A stretch of 64,000 nucleotides of DNA from Eretmocerus hayati (GCA_029851415.1 CM056742.1:88216748-88280747); one strand, 5' to 3'. Shown: positions 23,758-34,495, counted from the first letter of the stretch. A program made the numbers and translations. Notes: generated by a model from the letters alone, not told the origin.

Positions 23758-24869
23758 CTGCAACAAGAATCAAGAATGCATTGAGGGAGTTTCCTAAAAG
23801 TGTATGATCTCGGTTCCCTTCATTCTCTCGGTGGGGTTATTGAATAATCAAGAACCGAGGGAAGATGTCCATCTTCAATGCTATCATAAATCTCTCGGGA
23901 AATTCGAACAGGAATCATAATTGATCACTGCTGGAAGAATTGGCAAATGTGATTTGTCCACGAAGAAAGTATGAATCTTTATCATTTGATCCCATAGGCC
24001 ATGCAATCTTCATTCATGTGCCGCAAAAGTGCTCCCTAAAGAGATATAAATCACCATAGCGCGATAACTGGCGCCACCAGTGGAGCTCGCGTGTATCCAT
24101 TATTCGATCACTACCGATTCATCGTTGCTCAAAAATCATTCCCTACCGAAAGGACTGTCGCACAGAACCGAGATCTTGCCTGAATAGTTCGGACTGGAAA
24201 TCACGTGGAGTACTTGTCTCAGGTATCACCAATATGCAATACTTCATTACGACCCGACATCCCCACTCCTGACTATGCTCTAATCTACATCGAGAACGTG
24301 ATGTGTGTGCAGCGTTGCAGTGGCTCGCGAGGAATTGGTCAAGATGGTCTTTGCTCTGGGATGCTGGGCACAGCTGGGCCTTTCTTCTTATCACTTTTAA
24401 CAATTTTGTCATGAGCCTCTTGCTCCAGGGTACCTCCTTTCATCCTGGGAACGAAGCTTCGAGATTCCTTCAGTGAAGAAACTTGTCATCGCCAGGATGT
24501 CCGGAATCAGGTCCATTGCACAGCTGACGGAATCCTCTTGATTACCCGAGCACCTTGTGCATAATCAACCCTCGAACTATCTTTCACTTAATAATCTGCT
24601 CAACCATCGTCCGGATGACTTCCGAATCCTATATTACACATTCACTGCACTTCGATGGGATTCGCTGAATACGCAAGCAGCAGTCGGAAACAGATGATCA
24701 CAGTCTTGATCTCATCCGACCTCAAAATTTCCGGTCCGATATCTCACGATAGAAATCTCCACAGATCTCGCTGGATGAGATGCTACGATAGAGTCATCTG
24801 TTAGATAGCCAGTGACTCAAATAAGCGCCTCTCAGCCGTACGCACTGATGATAGATTTCACTCCAACCG
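23758..24869. other. Intronic/intergenic DNA, no recognised gene
   Basis: It is probably intron of the receptor gene if that gene is complete outside the window. The 89-aa frame at 24143-24412 minus has no recognisable family. Confidence 0.35.
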
Positions 24870-24990
24870 ACTCCTGCTCTCAACAGGCGTTCCAAGGGAC
24901 TATTTCGGTTCTTTACTGTTCATAATTCATATTAATGACCTCCCTGAAGTGTTGAGCGATTCTCAACACCATTCACGCTTGAAATAACCA
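24870..24990 (+). pseudogene. Short LINE reverse transcriptase fragment
   Basis: The plus frame reads STGVPRDYFGSLLFIIHIND then LPEVL, matching the GVPQGSxLGPLLFxIxINDLP block of LINE reverse transcriptases with substitutions. It is an isolated remnant of about 40 codons. Confidence 0.6.
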
Positions 24991-25023
24991 AATTCATCTA
25001 GACTGCCTTTCGGAAGACATTGG

Positions 25024-25230
25024 CCGAGTCTATATAGACGCGCTCACCATGGGCGCGCGTGCTGTTTCTGCTCGCACTCTCCACCCAAACACCGGAGTAG
25101 GTACCGAAAATGGAATTTGAAGATCTTTTGACGAGTGTTTCCTCTCAACTCGAGTATCAGCACGGGTTTGTGAGATGAAAAACGGCCAGTTCATCGCGTA
25201 AATCGACCAAAGAATTGATGTGCATCTAAT
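25024..25230. repeat. Partial copy of foldback D arm
   Basis: It begins CCGAGTCTATATAGACGCGC and continues with the CACTCTCCACCCAAACACCG and GTAGGTACCGAAAATGG blocks found in foldback D, directly upstream of the full element and in direct orientation with its left arm. Confidence 0.6.
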
Positions 25231-25233
25231 AGT

Positions 25234-26870
25234 CCGAGTCTACATAGACGCGCTCACCCTGGGTACGCGCGCTCTCTCCGCTCGCACTCTCCGCCCAAAC
25301 ACCAGAGTAGGTACCGAAAATGCGATTTGAAAATCCTTAGACGAGTGTTCACTTCCAATTGGAGTATCAGCACGGGTTTTTGAGATGGAAAACGGGTAGT
25401 CTATTGCGTAAAACGACCAAAAAATCAATTTGCATCGAATGGAGATAGAAAAATAAGAGGCGTGGTTGTGTCTTATATGAGCATCCCCCAACTTTTCATC
25501 AGGTCTCCAACTTGCGAACCATTCAGTAATATTCAGCATCATCTTGGTTATCCATTGGTACTCATTCCAGAAGCTGAATAATGAGCTGAATTGTATGAAA
25601 TTCTGATTGAGAACATCCAAGATGTCCCAAACTAACGGAGGAGTGACTCTTGTAACACAAATTTTATCTTTTGTGTACATGAAATAGCTCGTTTCTTCTT
25701 AACCAGAATTCCGTACACCTTTGCTTATTTCACAGTTTCTGGCGAAAGTCTTAATGCAAATCCGGAATAATGTTAAAAATTGATGAATGAGCCACAAGTT
25801 AGGAATCTGAGAAGTTGGGGAGATGGCGATACCAGGCAGATCAATCGACATCCAAGTCTCTCACTTTTCGATCTCTATGAGATGCAAATCAATCTCTTGT
25901 TCAATTTACGCAATAAACTGTCCGTTTTCCATCTCACAAGCCCGTGATGATACTCCGATTGAGAGAACACTCGTCAAAAGATTTTCAAATCCCATTTTCG
26001 GTACCTACTGGCCGAGTCTACATAGACGCGCTCACCCTGGGCGCGCGCGCGCTCTCCTCTCGCACTCTCCACTCAAACACCGGAGTAGGTACCGAAAATG
26101 GGATTTGAACATCTTTCGACGAGTGTTCCCTCTTAATTGGAGTATCAGATCGGGTTTGTGAGGTGGAAAACGGCCAGTTTATCGCGTAAATCGACCAAAA
26201 AATTGATTTGCATCTGATAGAGATCGAAAAGTGAGAGACTTCGATGTCGATCGATGTGCTTCATATCACCACCCCCAACTTCTCAGGTTCCTAACTCGCG
26301 GCTTATTCAACAATATTCATCAATATTTTAGGTTTGCATTGAGACCTTCACCAGGAACTGTGAAATAAGCGAAGCTATGCCGAATCCTGGTGAAGAAGAA
26401 TCGAGCTATTCCATGTAGACCAAAGATCAAATTTGTGTTACAGGAGTCACTCAATCGCAAATTTGGGACATCTTGGGTGTTCTTAATCAGGATTTCATAC
26501 CCTTTGATTCATTATTCAGCTTCTGTAATAAGTACCAATGTATAACCAAGATTATGCTGAATACTGTTGAATGGTTTGCAAGTTTGGAACCTGGTGGAAA
26601 CGGATGCTCATATTGAGACACAACCACGCTTCTCATTATCCGATCGCCATTCGATGCGAACCAATTTTTTGGTCGATTCACACAATAGACTAGGTGTTTC
26701 TCTTCTTACAAACCCGTGCCAATACTTCGATTGAGAGGGAACACTCGTCGAAAGATTTTCAAATCTCATTTTCAGTACCTACTCCGGCGAGTACTCCGAT
26801 GTTTGGGTGGAGAGTGCAAGCGGAGAGTGCGCGCGCGCCCATAGGAGTGAGCGCGTCTATTTAGACTCGG
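25234..26870. mobile_element. Foldback element D with nested internal palindrome
   Basis: The left arm (25234 to about 25700) recurs inverted at about 26400-26870; both ends read CCGAGTCTANATAGACGCG outward. The centre (about 25830-26270) is itself a palindrome built around another copy of the terminal module at 26013, so the module CCGAGTC...GTAGGTACCGAAAATGG occurs three times in D. The GCGCGCGCGC tract near 26042 could favour Z-DNA. It has no coding capacity, and no target duplication was recognised. Confidence 0.6.
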
Positions 26871-27465
26871 CGTTGGACCCTGCTCGAAACAACTCGAAGA
26901 CGACTTGAACGCCATCTAGACAAAATCCCGGCGATTGTATTTGTCATGTATAAATGTGGGTACACAAGAGAGTACCCGGTAGGGTGATGCCCTCAAGCGT
27001 ATGTGATCGTGAGTTAGCGCCTTGACACCGACACACTGGCTCGCTCTTCAGTTCACTTCACATCTCCCTCAGATGCACTTGGAAAATTGGATAGAGTATC
27101 GTTAGTTGAGTGAAGCCTATGAGGATGTGTCTATGAATGCGGCGCAAGAGCCGTGAGCCACCTTACGCCAGCTCACAGCTGATGCGTTTCTTTCGCGAAG
27201 ACACCCTGAGGTGAAGCCCTTTGCCCCGGCTCTGATGTCCATCTCTCGCGCACTATCCCTCCGGGACTATCGTACCTATCGAAATGAGATTTTGCGAGTG
27301 CATTCCTAATTATCTTGAGGATGCATAGATTGGATTCCAGATGAAAATATTGGGCCCTTCCAAGATGAGGCTTGATAGACTGAATTTGAGGCGGGAATAA
27401 ACACTTTTCGAACTTTCGAAAATGCACATACCACAAACCTTGGAGTCTCGATCGTCACCAATCAC
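26871..27465. other. No recognised gene
   Basis: Unique-looking DNA between foldback D and the microsatellite. No gene family, RNA or repeat is recognised. Confidence 0.35.
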
Positions 27466-28064
27466 GATGGATGGATGGATGGATGGATGGATGGATGGAT
27501 GGATGGATGGATGGATGGATGGATGGATGGATGGATGGATGGATGGATGGATGGATGGATGGATGGATGGATGGATGGATGGATGGATGGATGGATGGAT
27601 GGATGGATGGATGGATGGATGGATGGATGGATGGATGGATGGATGGATGGATGGATGGATGGATGGATGGATGGATGGATGGATGGATGGATGGATGGAT
27701 GGATGGATGGATGGATGGATGGATGGATGGATGGATGGATGGATGGATGGATGGATGGATGGATGGATGGATGGATGGATGGATGGATGGATGGATGGAT
27801 GGATGGATGGATGGATGGATGGATGGATGGATGGATGGATGGATGGATGGATGGATGGATGGATGGATGGATGGATGGATGGATGGATGGATGGATGGAT
27901 GGATGGATGGATGGATGGATGGATGGATGGATGGATGGATGGATGGATGGATGGATGGATGGATGGATGGATGGATGGATGGATGGATGGATGGATGGAT
28001 GGATGGATGGATGGATGGATGGATGGATGGATGGATGGATGGATGGATGGATGGATGGATGGAT
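27466..28064. repeat. (GATG)n microsatellite, about 150 perfect units
   Basis: About 599 bp of uninterrupted GATG repeat was seen with no deviation. Because the unit has 4 bases, all three plus frames translate to repeated MDGW and the minus frames to repeated HPSI, with no stops, so the ORFs here are artefacts. The perfection suggests a recent expansion or an assembly-sensitive locus. Confidence 0.97.
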
Positions 28065-29513
28065 CTGTCTAGGATTTAGTACTCCTTGAGCTCTATACCA
28101 AGCCCAGGAGAGCCCACTGCAAGCTCTAGACCGGAGAGTTTAACTTTTATATCCCGGGAGCCTGGCTTCCACCTTCACCCCGGTTGCCCCCATGGGCACG
28201 GGGCAGGGATACGCCCTGCCAGCGCGTCGGTTTGGAGGATGGCCAACACCAAGCCAGGCTCGATGATGACTCAGTCCTCCTCCCCGACTACCGACCGATA
28301 GACTCGCCCACTCCCGTGGTGCCGGATGGAGATGTGCGGTCTCCTCGCTCCGGCGGGCGATGACTGGGGCCGGGAGCTCGTCAGACTCCAGGGATGAGGC
28401 ACCATACCCCAACTCCCCTTGCGGGTCTTGACCAAGGAGAGAGATCGGTCATGTGCTGGTTGCTGATCAGAGAATGAGGTAGTTAGCGATGAGCGGTTGT
28501 GACTGTTGCTTCGTCCCGCAAATTCCGCCATTCAAGCCAGCGAACCCTAGCCGCCAACCCGTGGTCACCAGAGTAGAGCCAATGATTAGAAACCTGACAC
28601 ATGAATCTTGATAGTGGTATACGATGCGATAATCTCTGTCATTGTGTACTTTGCACTCCGAATGTGTACTTCAGTCGAGTGATGCGAGGCTCCACTCGTC
28701 CATGCCACTGGCAAGTCTTGGAGTATCCATTATCGGATCAGTCCAGTAGAATCACAAGATCGCCTGATCTATAGTTCCACATTATGGATGAAGCTATGGC
28801 GCCAAGAAATGCAATCAATTCAAGCCCACCAGATCGTTCCTAGAGCAAGGGTTACATTCCGGAAAACCGAAGGGGGCGAGGATGATGTTCATAGTAAAAC
28901 GGGTGCAACGGAATGTGATGAGAAATCGGATCCAGTTAAAGTATCCACGTCATTCTATGCACTGCAATAAAGGAGATCTAGAGAGTTTCTACTCATTCGA
29001 AATCACAGACGCGAGCAACAAGGAGTATGATGAAGCTATGGAGACTGTTGAGGCATTCACAGATATCAATATTTCTTCAGATTGGGGAATGAATATAGGA
29101 GTTTTGATGACTCCTATACAAATTGATCTCTTCGTGCACCCACCTATTCGGTTGAGAAAATCCTTTCTCGATGAATTCCATCAACTCTGACGTTTAAAAG
29201 TCTCCTGAACTCCGAACAGATGGAGAAATACACGTTATATTGTATTCATGACCATGTCTACGTATGTGGACACCGTAGAGCCATGGAAAGGAATCATAGA
29301 AGGAATTCGACTGCCCTAGTTTCATGAGTGAGGACTAAGCAGCGTATAACATTGTTTCATAATGTGATTATGGGAAAGAGTGAACCAAGGAAAACCCTCC
29401 ACGTTCTTGTACGGAAGCTCTCCATATATGCAGGACAAACTGGCTCGCCGAATTCCTCGAATGGATGGTGTACACGTATGAGGCCAAACTTTGCAAGGCT
29501 CGTAATTCCGTAC
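28065..29513. other. Spacer with a GC-rich patch, no recognised gene
   Basis: 28140-28420 is GC-rich and open on both strands (90 aa on minus, 28140-28412), resembling the untranslated or ORF1 part of some retroelement but unidentified. 28882-29190 plus encodes 102 aa with no known family. There are no splice or promoter signals I trust. Confidence 0.35.
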
Positions 29514-29521
29514 ACTCCAAA

Positions 29522-29654
29522 GTAGATGAGCTATGCCGATACGGGGCCACCGCTGATACGGGGCCATGCCGATACGGGGCCACCACCGATACGGGGCCAT
29601 GCCGATACGTGGCCATGCCGATACGAGGCCACCCCCCTTTCGCTCATGCAATTT

Positions 29655-29694
<40 letters not shown>

Positions 29695-29767
29695 AGCCGA
29701 AATAGCTCAGTGGGAGAGCGTATGACTGGAAATCATGTGGTCCTCGGTTCGAATCCGAGTTTTGGCA
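29522..29767 (+). repeat. Left terminal inverted repeat of the Polinton
   Basis: Order inward: GTAGATGAGCTATGCC; six copies of a 16-17-bp unit GATACGGGGCCAYSCC (about 29537-29635); CCCCCTTTCGCTCATGCAATTT; a (TG)n tract of about 38 bp (29657-29694); TCA; then the tRNA-like gene. The same order occurs inverted at 55724-55903 with fewer tandem units. Shared sequence stops at the T-run after the tRNA. Confidence 0.78.
29696..29767 (+). tRNA. tRNA-Phe-like gene with anticodon GGA, inside the Polinton TIR
   Basis: This 72-nt sequence folds as a complete cloverleaf. Acceptor is GCCGAAA with TTTTGGC (one G-U), D stem GCTC/GAGC, anticodon stem TATGA/TCATG, T stem CTCGG/CCGAG with loop TTCGAAT, discriminator A. 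The loop CTGGAAA gives anticodon GGA, which would read UCC (Ser), but there is no long variable arm; acceptor, D arm and B box closely match insect tRNA-Phe, whose loop is CTGAAGA. The A box (TAGCTCAGTGGG) and B box (GGTTCGAATCC) are intact and a T-run follows, so Pol III transcription is plausible. It could also be an inert tRNA-derived terminal motif. Confidence 0.75.
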
Positions 29768-29777
29768 TTTTTCTTTT
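29768..29777 (+). terminator. Pol III-type T-run after the tRNA-like gene
   Basis: TTTTTCTTTT directly follows the discriminator base, the typical RNA polymerase III terminator. Confidence 0.6.
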
Positions 29778-29875
29778 AAGTATGTCCAACTTTCGTTTCT
29801 ACGATGTCTACTTTCATGTCTCGTTTGTGTAATATGCAATTTCTCTCATGTGTGGCATAACGACTAATGGCAATA

Positions 29876-29955
29876 CAGTTCCCTGCCTCACCGATCCGAG
29901 TGTGACCTTTACCCACAGTTGGCAAGGTAGGGCTCTGCCTTACCGACCTCCCTTT
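29876..29955. repeat. Direct repeat with internal CTxCCTYACCGAC motifs, copy 1
   Basis: CTGCCTCACCGATCC ... CAGTTGGCAAGGTAGGGC ... CTGCCTTACCGACC recurs at 33919-34005 in the same orientation with moderate divergence. Each copy holds two CCTYACCGA cores about 55 bp apart. It is possibly a cis-acting Polinton element; function is unknown. Confidence 0.5.
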
Positions 29956-30047
29956 ATTATTTGATTATTTGCTGGTGGGGGTCCCACCCACCCACCCTGC
30001 CTCCACCACCTGTAGAGTCATAAGACTCTCAGCGCCTCACGATGCTA

Positions 30048-30497
30048 TCACACCTCGAGGCCTTGAGGTTGGTGGTGGACTAGCCTCGTGGGTATCTTTA
30101 TCCAAGGATGCATCTCCACCCGCTCTTTGCGGTATCTTGGAGCAGGTTTCGGACGGACTCTAGGTTGGATAGGGTCCGGAGTGAGGTACACAATCGGCAT
30201 CGAGGGTAATGGGGCTCTAGAAGCCTCATAGTTCCTCAGAAGCTCAGTGTAGAGCGCATCAAAACCAGCCATCTCATAGATTTCCATTGAGCAGAATGAC
30301 TTCTTCAGTTCGCGGGACGCCTTCTTATAGAGAGCCGAGCCGCCGAGGCCGCTATTTGCTGCAATCTGATTGGTCGAGTATCTACCCCCTCCAACTAAAG
30401 AACCAAGCCCTTTGATGATGCCGTCTTCCAAGAATTCACCGGCGGGTCTAAACATGTACAGGTTGCGTAGCTGAGTGCGAGGATCAAATGTAAACAA
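30048..30497 (-). CDS. Hypothetical Polinton ORF, 149 aa
   Basis: The ORF starts MFTFDPRTQLRNLYMF and has a Gly-rich middle (LGSLVGGGRYSTNQIAANSG) and a basic, proline-rich tail (RVRPKPAPRYRKERVEM). It lacks a signal peptide and membrane segments. It is the gene nearest the left TIR and points outward. I do not recognise it. The Gly-rich stretch followed by helices and a basic tail could suit a structural or DNA-binding role, but that is a guess. Confidence 0.4.
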   Translation of the reverse strand: MFTFDPRTQLRNLYMFRPAGEFLEDGIIKGLGSLVGGGRYSTNQIAANSGLGGSALYKKASRELKKSFCSMEIYEMAGFDALYTELLRNYEASRAPLPSMPIVYLTPDPIQPRVRPKPAPRYRKERVEMHPWIKIPTRLVHHQPQGLEV

Positions 30498-31248
30498 AGC
30501 ATGAGCCCGTGAGCCTTTGATGATACCGCCTCAGTGGTAGTATTCGATGGAATCATACAGTCATCTACAATGTAAACAAACATGATACCGAGTGATGGCT
30601 AGTACAAAGGATAACACTGTCAACCGAATAGAAACAAGGTTTGCTTGATCTGAACAAAGATTCGCGTTGTAATTCATCGGAATGCTAGAGCTCGGGTGCA
30701 GACTCGCACCAGGCAAAGAAAGGTTATTGCTACCTAATTGTGCTATAGATAGTGTCTGATGAATAAGGAGTTCAATGTTCCGCTCGAGTGACTTGTGGTG
30801 AGTACTCCAATGAACTTGCTCAGACTTTCTAGATGTTCTTAGCGAGTACTTCTGATATCATTTGAACAGTATCATTCATCTTCAGTTTGTAACTCATAAC
30901 ATCAGGGTTCCTCCCGAGAGATACTGATTCCATATTTGTAAGTATGAACATTTTCACATCTCATCTCAGAAATATCCAGGTTTAATACTCTAATCTCCTT
31001 CATATTTCCCAGTTGACTTCAGGATTGGACCCAATCTCAGAAAACATTTTTCATAATTCTCTCAGCTTTAGGTACCCACAGGATTTTCATCGCTCTTTCG
31101 TTTCTTCACCTTTGGTAAGAACATGCATTATCTTCAATTAATCAGAATTTGGATTTCATTCACCGATTCTGCTCATCTCTTCACAGTATCATCATTGGTT
31201 CAGTATCTGCTGCTGCGGCCACTGCACACAAACTATAATTTTGATCTT

Positions 31249-32111
31249 GGTAAGTCTTTACTTTCTTTCTCCATGTCTTCTTAATTTTAGTAATCCTAAT
31301 ATTCTTCTCTTTTTCAGCACTCGACATTCCAACCAATATCTCAACACCCTCATTCAATCTAAGTGAGTATTTCTTCTCAATCCATACATTTTTATTCTAT
31401 TTGCTAATTCATCTCACTTCATTCCATAGCCCAAAATATGTCCCAACCAATCAAAAAGGAGCCCCAAGACACTGACAACGATGCAATGGGATATGAGATG
31501 GAGGTGTTTGGAACCCTGTATCACAGGAAATAACTCTGGACGATCTCTCAATGAATTTTGAGTATATGGCCGTTGATATTGCCAAAGGAATCGAGAGAGT
31601 GGATGGAAACGTCAGTGATGTGATGGGCAAAGTCGTGGAGGTGAATGCGAGAATGCATGATGGTTTGAGAGAAGTGCATGAGAGGGTGGATGTGTGTGAG
31701 ACAGGACTGAATGATTCGAATAAAAGAATGGTGAGCTTGAATAATTGGGTGAATGATCAAGAGGGTAGAGTGTACTCATTGATCCACACAACTGCAGATT
31801 TAATTACAACAATCGACGGTGTCGATGAGAGGTCGGACGGTGTCGAGGAGAGGTTGGACCTCCTCGAGGTCCAAGTGAACACCTAAGCGAATCGAGAATT
31901 CAATGGTGCCGAGTTGATGCAGTTGATCAATGATTTGAATGCGTGTGTGAGTGTGTTGGTGAAGAGAGTGAATGGTCATGAAAGGCGTTTGAATTTTATC
32001 GTGTACATGGAAGTTGACGGAGAAGATATGGAGGATGAAGAGTTGGAAGAGATGGGAATAGATGAAGAGTTGGGAGAGATAGAAATAGATGATGATGACG
32101 AAGACTTGTGA
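31249..32111 (+). pseudogene. Acidic coiled-coil protein with small upstream exons (decayed)
   Basis: Small exons are suggested by GT-AG signals: donor at 31250, exon 31318-31362 (TTTTCAG acceptor, GTGAGT donor), acceptor ending 31429. An ATG at 31438 starts MSQPIKKEPQDTDNDAMGYE. A one-base frameshift near 31515 moves the frame to that of 31551-31886, rich in Val/Asp/Arg heptads (GKVVEVNARMHDGLREVHER). A TAA at 31884-31886 separates a final stretch (to 32111) that ends in a highly acidic tail (DEELGEIEIDDDDEDL). The long coiled coil suggests an oligomeric rod-like protein. I do not recognise a family. Position and strand suggest it belongs to the Polinton. Confidence 0.45.
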
Positions 32112-32379
32112 TTTTGGATGTACAAATATTGTTAAACTTCAAAGATTTCTATACTATTCTTCATCTGAGTTCCTATGTAATGTCAATTTTCACCATGTGT
32201 CTTTATCTGAAAGTTCTTTATATGTCTTTTATTCTGCATGTCTTTCATATATGATTTTATCATGGATTAATGAATAAATGGAAAAATGATTGAAATGAGT
32301 TCTGATTATGAGCAGTTCTAATCAGAAATCCCACTGATTAGAGTGTTAATGAACAGATGGAGATTGGAGCATGCTGAGA

Positions 32380-32905
32380 TAGGCTGTCCATTACAGATAT
32401 GGCCGAGGCCCCCACCACTTATTTCAACTATTACCTCCCCCTCTATTTTCAGGTCTTTTTATTTTTCAGCTTCTCCCATTTCAGGTCTTCTTCCATTTTC
32501 CAGGTGTTTTTATTTTCAGGTTCTTTCACTCCCAGATATTCACTCAATATGAAATTCCCCTTGATTTCAGGTACTCTATATACGGGTTTAATCATAGGTG
32601 AGTATCTTTCTCCTTCATATTATTTGATAGTGATGACTAATTGATTTTTTCTGTTCCAGGTTTCAACAGCAGGACTTCAACGGCAGATGTACATCACCAG
32701 CAATGGGCGGAAGGTGAGTTACCACCATTATTTCTTCCCATGATGTTCTCTAAATCGGTTTCTCTTCCATTTGAGGATCCAATTATGATGGTGAATCTTC
32801 GTTGGGTAAGTTTCATTGATCCGTAGTATGTGTAAGTTATTATTCAACCTCGTTTTTCTCATTCCAGGTAGTTTTGGTATTCCGAGGATAAGAGAAGAGA
32901 AGAGG
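32380..32905 (+). other. Run of short exon-like segments, gene not resolved
   Basis: Several acceptor-like TTTTCAG|GT and donor-like GGTGAGT signals lie close together (for example 32598-32603, 32660, 32715 and 32868). The most exon-like piece is about 32661-32714 (FNSRTSTADVHHQQWAEG). The product is not identifiable. It may be the tail of a spliced Polinton transcript. Confidence 0.25.
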
Positions 32906-33122
32906 GGGACAGGAGCCCCATCCTACGCTCCATGTCTGGGAAGTTCAACCTCTTCGATTTAACTCCTCCGTTTCCCCTCTTCTCTCCTCCATCTTTATTC
33001 GAATATGCATACATAATTCAAGAATACATTGAGAGGAATTTTTCTCGTGACATTCCCATACGTTCATAGTCGGTCGAATCTATGGTATCTTATTTATCGG
33101 ACTCATAGTGGGGTGGTGCCCT

Positions 33123-33663
33123 GTAGTGGCTCTCCAACATCCATCTCTGCAATTTATGCGCATTCTAAACTGCGCAGTTGTACCTCGGATATTGGATATG
33201 TAGGCTGCATTTGACTGAGTCAACCTGGGGGAGCTTTCTCAGGGCAGGGCATCCAATATCTTCGAGGATATGTATTGAGCTGCAAACAAGACAAGTAATA
33301 AATATATGTATAGTTCACTGTATAAATGTTTACTTACATGTGTGGTAGAAGCTCAGCAAGCCAGCTCTTCTTCTGTACACCCTTGACGAACACCTTCTTC
33401 GCGTTCAAGAGACTCTCTTCAAGGACATCCTGGACTTGATCATATGGAATCTCTCCGGAGCTCCACTTTAGACCATGGAAATCCATCTCCAACCATCGAT
33501 TGCTACTCTTACGCTTCTGCTGAAGACACGACCATCCATGAGTTGGTTGGAAGTGGTAAACCATCGGAACAGCCTCCTCCAGGACTGAAAGTATAGTGGC
33601 CTCCTTGACCACGAAGGAGTTGAACGTGGTGAGGAACCCCTGGACATCAACAATATATTCCAT
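33123..33663 (-). pseudogene. Exonuclease-like Polinton protein, left copy (two exons)
   Basis: Exon 1 starts at 33663 with MEYIVDVQGF and includes NRWLEMDFHGLKWSSGEIPY and KVFVKGVQKKSWLAELLP. A donor AT|GTAAGT sits where the ORF appears to end, and an acceptor TTGTTTGCAG at about 33286 leads to a second exon with ILEDIGCPALRKLPQ and CSLHIQYPRYNCAV, then an in-frame TAG. It is clearly paralogous to the ORF at 54239-54787 (DMQGF, NRWLQNKYHGISWSSGHVPY, YVKGSIKKSWL, CSNH...CAIHN). The acidic N-terminal strand, the KxxWL block and the late C-H...C...N cluster are loosely like a DEDD 3'-5' exonuclease fold, but key acids are not all evident. The function is therefore an inference. Confidence 0.6.
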
Positions 33664-33715
33664 CTTGACTTGACGACTCGAGACCGAAGAATGAGCTCTG
33701 CAGCTGCTCGAGTCA

Positions 33716-33724
33716 CCTTATATA
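33716..33724 (-). promoter_or_regulatory. TATA box for the left exonuclease-like gene
   Basis: The minus strand reads GTATATAAGG about 50 nt upstream of the ATG at 33663, with an initiator-like CTCATTC about 25-30 nt downstream of the box. Confidence 0.5.
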
Positions 33725-33918
33725 CTCCAATGCACCCACTCCCATACTTTGGCTCAACTAATCAGTGCGCGTTGTTACCCCCACTCCTAATCTTTTGCAC
33801 ATATGATCAGCGTGTGTTAGAGGGCGATAAATACAATTGTTCATGCTCTACTTCGCGATGTGGAGCACACTACTTACCGACATATGGTACTATAATTTCT
33901 ACTTTATCATCAGATAGT

Positions 33919-34005
33919 TATACAGTTTCCTACCTCACCGACACCGGCATGGCACTTACCTACATTTGGCAAGGTGGGGCCTACCTTACCGACACCCCCC
34001 GGATT
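33919..34005. repeat. Direct repeat with CCTYACCGACACC motifs, copy 2
   Basis: This is the counterpart of 29876-29955. It holds CTACCTCACCGACACC and CTACCTTACCGACACC separated by TTTGGCAAGGTGGGGC. Confidence 0.5.
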
Positions 34006-34102
34006 ACCATGGATGAAGGTGATCCACCCACACCCTTCGTTATATACCTCATGTTATCATAGTCAACATAGTATGGTCTTTATGGAGCTATTGATGTGCT
34101 TC

Positions 34103-34196
34103 ATATCGTCGCCCCCGACGAAGAAAAACACGTCCCCATTTAAAAATGCATTGGGAGAACAATGGGAGGTGTTTTTCTTCTTCGGGGGCGACGATA
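34103..34196. repeat. 94-bp near-perfect hairpin
   Basis: ATATCGTCGCCCCCGACGAA begins a stem of about 37 bp whose mirror ends at 34196, with a loop of about 20 nt. Only a few stem mismatches are present. The left edge GATGTGCTTCATATC also occurs at 26255-26270 next to foldback D. It is either a tiny foldback insertion or a structural cis-element ahead of polB. Confidence 0.65.
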
Positions 34197-34255
34197 TAAC
34201 ATGTCAAGACCTGTCTAGTGGATTCGCAAAGAAACAAAGGCAGGGAAGTAGAACA

Positions 34256-34495
34256 ATAACAAATCAACTGGTTGAAACCTGTCGAGCGATAAGAAGCATG
34301 AGCATTAAAGCATCACGCCGCCAAGTTCTGAGAATCGGACCAACGTGTCGTAACTTGCAGGAAGATGAAGGAAAGCAAGTCAAATGATAACAAATCAGCA
34401 GGTTGAAACCTGTCGACCGATGAGAGGCATGAGCATCAAAGCATCATGCCGCCAAGTTCTGGGAATCAGACCAGCGTGTTTCATCTTGCAGCAGC
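34256..34495 (+). repeat. Tandem ~131-bp repeat upstream of the polB promoter
   Basis: Two copies (34256-34386 and 34387-34495) share ACAAATCARCNGGTTGAAAC, GCATGAGCATYAAAGCATCA and GCCGCCAAGTTCTGRGAATC. The second copy runs directly into the CCAAT promoter. It may act as an upstream activating repeat or an origin-like iteron. Confidence 0.6.

Noticed and set aside
27422..28089. Three overlapping 200-aa MDGW-repeat ORFs
   Set aside because: Direct consequence of a stop-free 4-bp microsatellite; no start context, splice signal or conserved flank.
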